Source: CAZGSV01 sp964528605
GTDB taxonomy: Bacteria; Armatimonadota; Zipacnadia; CAZGSV01
NCBI GenBank assembly: GCA_964528605.1
Contig: CAZGSV010000133.1
Span: 1 to 7,961, forward strand
DNA: 7,961 bases
Reading direction: 5' to 3'
A program made the translations under genes and the position numbers. Positions 6,500 to 7,961 of this stretch are shown here, one piece after another (within the stretch, counting starts at the first letter, position 1; every line of letters begins with the position of its first letter). The notes beneath the pieces are model-generated. The model saw only the letters and a program-made list of their open reading frames with translations, ran no database searches and was not told the DNA's origin.

Positions 6500-6503
6500 C
6501 CCT

Positions 6504-6510
6504 AAGGAGA
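6504..6510 (+). promoter_or_regulatory. Ribosome binding site for the glycoside-hydrolase-like gene
   Basis: AAGGAGA sits 9-10 bases before GTG at 6520. The two ATG codons at 6510 and 6513 are too close to it and open a six-codon dead-end frame (M-M-L-G-A-L-stop). The GTG start is therefore preferred. Confidence 0.65.
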
Positions 6511-6519
6511 TGATGCTCG

Positions 6520-7806
6520 GTGCCCTCTGACGAAGCCCCGCAATGGGTCCGCGACGCGGAACTCTCCTACCCTCTGCCGGCCGACCGGGACTTCGCCGAG
6601 GTCATCAAGGAACGCGGCCTCGTGCCTCCGGATGTGGTCCTTGACGGCGGCCCGACGGCGCAGGCGCTGCACGACCGCTACCACGAGATCGGCGCGAAGG
6701 TGCTGCCCTACATCACCTTCTCCAACCGCTACCTCGACCCGGATCAGAAAGACGACTGGCCCCGCTTCCGGCTGGCCGACCGCCCCGAACTGTGCGTCTA
6801 CAACATCAAGTCGGTGCGCGAGCGCTCCCTGTTCGCCGACAGCGTTGACCCTCGCCGGATGGAAGTCTGCTCCAACACGGAGGACTTCTGCGAAGCGATG
6901 ATGGAGGAGGTGCGGCACTACATGGAGGCCGGCGCCGACGGCCTCTTCCTCGACCACGCCTTCGGACCCGAGAAATGCTACGGCGAGGAATTCGGCATCC
7001 ACCCGCACCTCTACCACGAGCGGGACCTCGCTCCCTACACCGAGCAGCAACTGCGCTTCGCCCCTGGCGCCGCGGCTCCCAACGACAACGCGCTCGGCAA
7101 CTTCGCCTACGCCATGCTGCTCCAGCGGGCGCAGCGGCTCATGGACGCCTATGGGCCCGACAAAGCGATGATGCTCAACACCACCTACTGGCCCTTCCGC
7201 TACTCGGCGTCTCCGATACGGAAGTTCGTGATGTACGCGCCCACGCACCCGCGCCTGGTCCCCGACATCATCTGGCAGTCCGGCCACATCTGCATGGTCG
7301 AGTCGCACGTGGTGGTGCACAAGTACCTGATCGCGGCCGACAGCGACGAGGAGATACCCGCGCGCTGGGGCAACTTCGATCTGTGGTCGAGGCTCGACCA
7401 AACGCCCGAGCGTTACCACAAGGCGGGCAAGCGGCAAGTGGCCCTGCCTTACTTCGCCAAGGCCGGCCTGGGCGAGTTTCGCGAGGACGCCTTCTACTCC
7501 TACGCGACCGCCAAGTTGCACGACATGATCTGGATGACGCAACTCGGCGGGCCCGGGGAGGAGTTCCTCAAGTTCCGGCTGGGCAAGCCGCTGAGCGACA
7601 AGTGCATGTGCACCGACGGCCTCTACCTCCGCGCCTACGAACGCGGGGTGGTCGCGGTGAACTTGAATCCGAAGGCGCACCGTCTCGCGATCCCCGTGCC
7701 GGGCCGCAGAGCCAAAGACTTGTTCGAGGGACGCGACCTGCCGGTGCATGCCCGCGACCTGGACGTTGCCATCCCTCCCGCGTCAGGGAGGGTCTATCTG
7801 TACTAG
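6520..7806 (+). CDS. Putative glycoside-hydrolase-like TIM-barrel protein of unknown specificity
   Basis: I do not recognise a characterised enzyme. The 428-residue product has the layout of the uncharacterised glycoside-hydrolase-like (GHL) barrels. Short beta-alpha units include KVLPYITFSNRY (60-71), EAGADGLFLDHAFG (136-149), KAMMLNTTYWPF (215-226) and HICMVESHVV (256-265). A small C-terminal beta domain contains GVVAVNLNP (376-384) and ends in a PPASGRVYLY tail. Asp145 in the GLFLD strand and Glu261 in the MVESH strand occupy the strand-end positions where retaining or inverting glycosidases keep acids, and are candidate catalytic residues; this is inference. There is no signal peptide, so a cytosolic oligosaccharide or glycoconjugate substrate is more likely than an external polymer. 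It is cotranscribed with the transglutaminase-like gene. The stop codon's last base is the first base of a palindromic repeat. Confidence 0.75.
   Translation: MPSDEAPQWVRDAELSYPLPADRDFAEVIKERGLVPPDVVLDGGPTAQALHDRYHEIGAKVLPYITFSNRYLDPDQKDDWPRFRLADRPELCVYNIKSVRERSLFADSVDPRRMEVCSNTEDFCEAMMEEVRHYMEAGADGLFLDHAFGPEKCYGEEFGIHPHLYHERDLAPYTEQQLRFAPGAAAPNDNALGNFAYAMLLQRAQRLMDAYGPDKAMMLNTTYWPFRYSASPIRKFVMYAPTHPRLVPDIIWQSGHICMVESHVVVHKYLIAADSDEEIPARWGNFDLWSRLDQTPERYHKAGKRQVALPYFAKAGLGEFREDAFYSYATAKLHDMIWMTQLGGPGEEFLKFRLGKPLSDKCMCTDGLYLRAYERGVVAVNLNPKAHRLAIPVPGRRAKDLFEGRDLPVHARDLDVAIPPASGRVYLY
7773..7792. other. Perfect stem-loop inside the 3' end of the glycoside-hydrolase-like gene
   Basis: CCCTCCC (7773-7779) and GGGAGGG (7786-7792) form a perfect 7-bp stem with a 6-nt loop, 11 bases before the stop codon. 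It encodes part of the conserved-looking PPASGR tail. It may add to the transcript-end structure formed by the repeat just downstream, or be coincidental. Confidence 0.35.
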
Positions 7807-7891
7807 GAAAATGGGGACAGTAACCGCTTTTCGACCCGTGAAGAACGGCCGCTGGAAGACCGCTGAAAAACGGTTGCTGTCCCTGTTTTCC
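7806..7891. repeat. Imperfect 27-nt inverted repeat, REP/RAYT-like palindromic element, possible terminator
   Basis: The arms 7806-7832 and 7865-7891 are inverted copies. Of 27 positions, 23 pair as Watson-Crick, three as G-T wobbles and one (7827/7870) mismatches; the loop is 32 nt. The left arm reads GGAAAATGGGGACAG and continues to TTTTC; the right arm ends CTGTCCCTGTTTTCC. The GGGGACAG core with A/T-rich ends resembles short palindromes scattered in many bacterial genomes and associated with REP-type Y1 transposases (RAYT); no transposase is present here. The right arm contains TTTT at 7886-7889, so the hairpin may end transcription of the upstream operon. The wobble and transition differences suggest mutation that preserves pairing. 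Copy number elsewhere cannot be seen. Confidence 0.75.
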
Positions 7892-7961
7892 AGCCCGGTA
7901 GGGGCCTGCCGGCGGGGTCAAGGCTGAAGATCCGTTGCCCGAGCCGCCCAGCGGCTTCCCG

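Noticed and set aside
6502..7749. Long minus-strand open frame (415 codons) opposite the barrel protein gene
   Set aside because: Same antisense artefact. The plus-strand frame has a ribosome binding site, barrel-like motifs and operon context; the antisense product is Val/Arg/His-rich without recognisable motifs.
7892..7961. Possible minus-strand gene entering from the right edge (open frame 7568-7921)
   Set aside because: Most of it is antisense to the barrel gene and the palindrome. The product has no recognisable motif and no ribosome binding site was found.
1..7961. tRNA, rRNA, CRISPR array, riboswitch or insertion sequence
   Set aside because: Reading both strands, I found no cloverleaf, regular spaced repeats, known riboswitch core or transposase gene.

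Overview
The window looks like a stretch of a GC-rich, probably diderm bacterial chromosome. The GC-rich impression is by eye. Genes have clear AGGAGG-type ribosome binding sites and use TTG and GTG starts often. A predicted outer-membrane beta-barrel protein with a C-terminal Phe suggests an outer membrane. The phylum cannot be fixed from the sequence. The mix of housekeeping genes and poorly characterised transglutaminase and glycoside-hydrolase-like genes would suit an uncultivated environmental lineage such as Armatimonadota or a similar group, but that is a guess. No phage, plasmid or CRISPR features are visible. The only mobile-DNA trace is a palindromic repeat at the right edge.

Left part (1-2100, minus strand): a probable operon read right to left. 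It holds a short secreted YjbH-like predicted beta-barrel protein, then the tRNA 2-thiouridylase MnmA, then the N-terminus of a DAHP synthase (AroF type), cut by the window edge. The mnmA stop and aroF start overlap in a TTGA.

Middle (2100-5200): a divergent intergenic region carries a perfect GC-rich stem-loop and a candidate promoter for a plus-strand galactose-1-phosphate uridylyltransferase gene (galT). A convergent spacer of about 300 bases (3320-3616) follows. Next is a two-gene minus-strand operon: a metallo-beta-lactamase-fold protein with the metal-ligand pattern of the flavo-diiron/ODP oxygen-binding family, and 2 bases downstream a small soluble histidine kinase with no recognisable sensor domain. 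They look like a sensor-transducer pair for O2, NO or redox state, which is the most interesting functional hypothesis here.

Right part (5200-7961, plus strand): a second divergent intergenic region with a candidate promoter leads into a two-gene operon. The first gene encodes a leaderless transglutaminase-like protein with an intact Cys-His-Asp triad and a C-terminal beta-sandwich. The second, 20 bases on, encodes a leaderless TIM-barrel protein resembling putative glycoside hydrolases. A 27-nt imperfect inverted repeat of REP/RAYT type starts on the last base of that gene's stop codon and may act as its terminator. The last 70 bases (7892-7961) hold nothing I can assign.

Five of the eight convincing genes appear to start with TTG or GTG.
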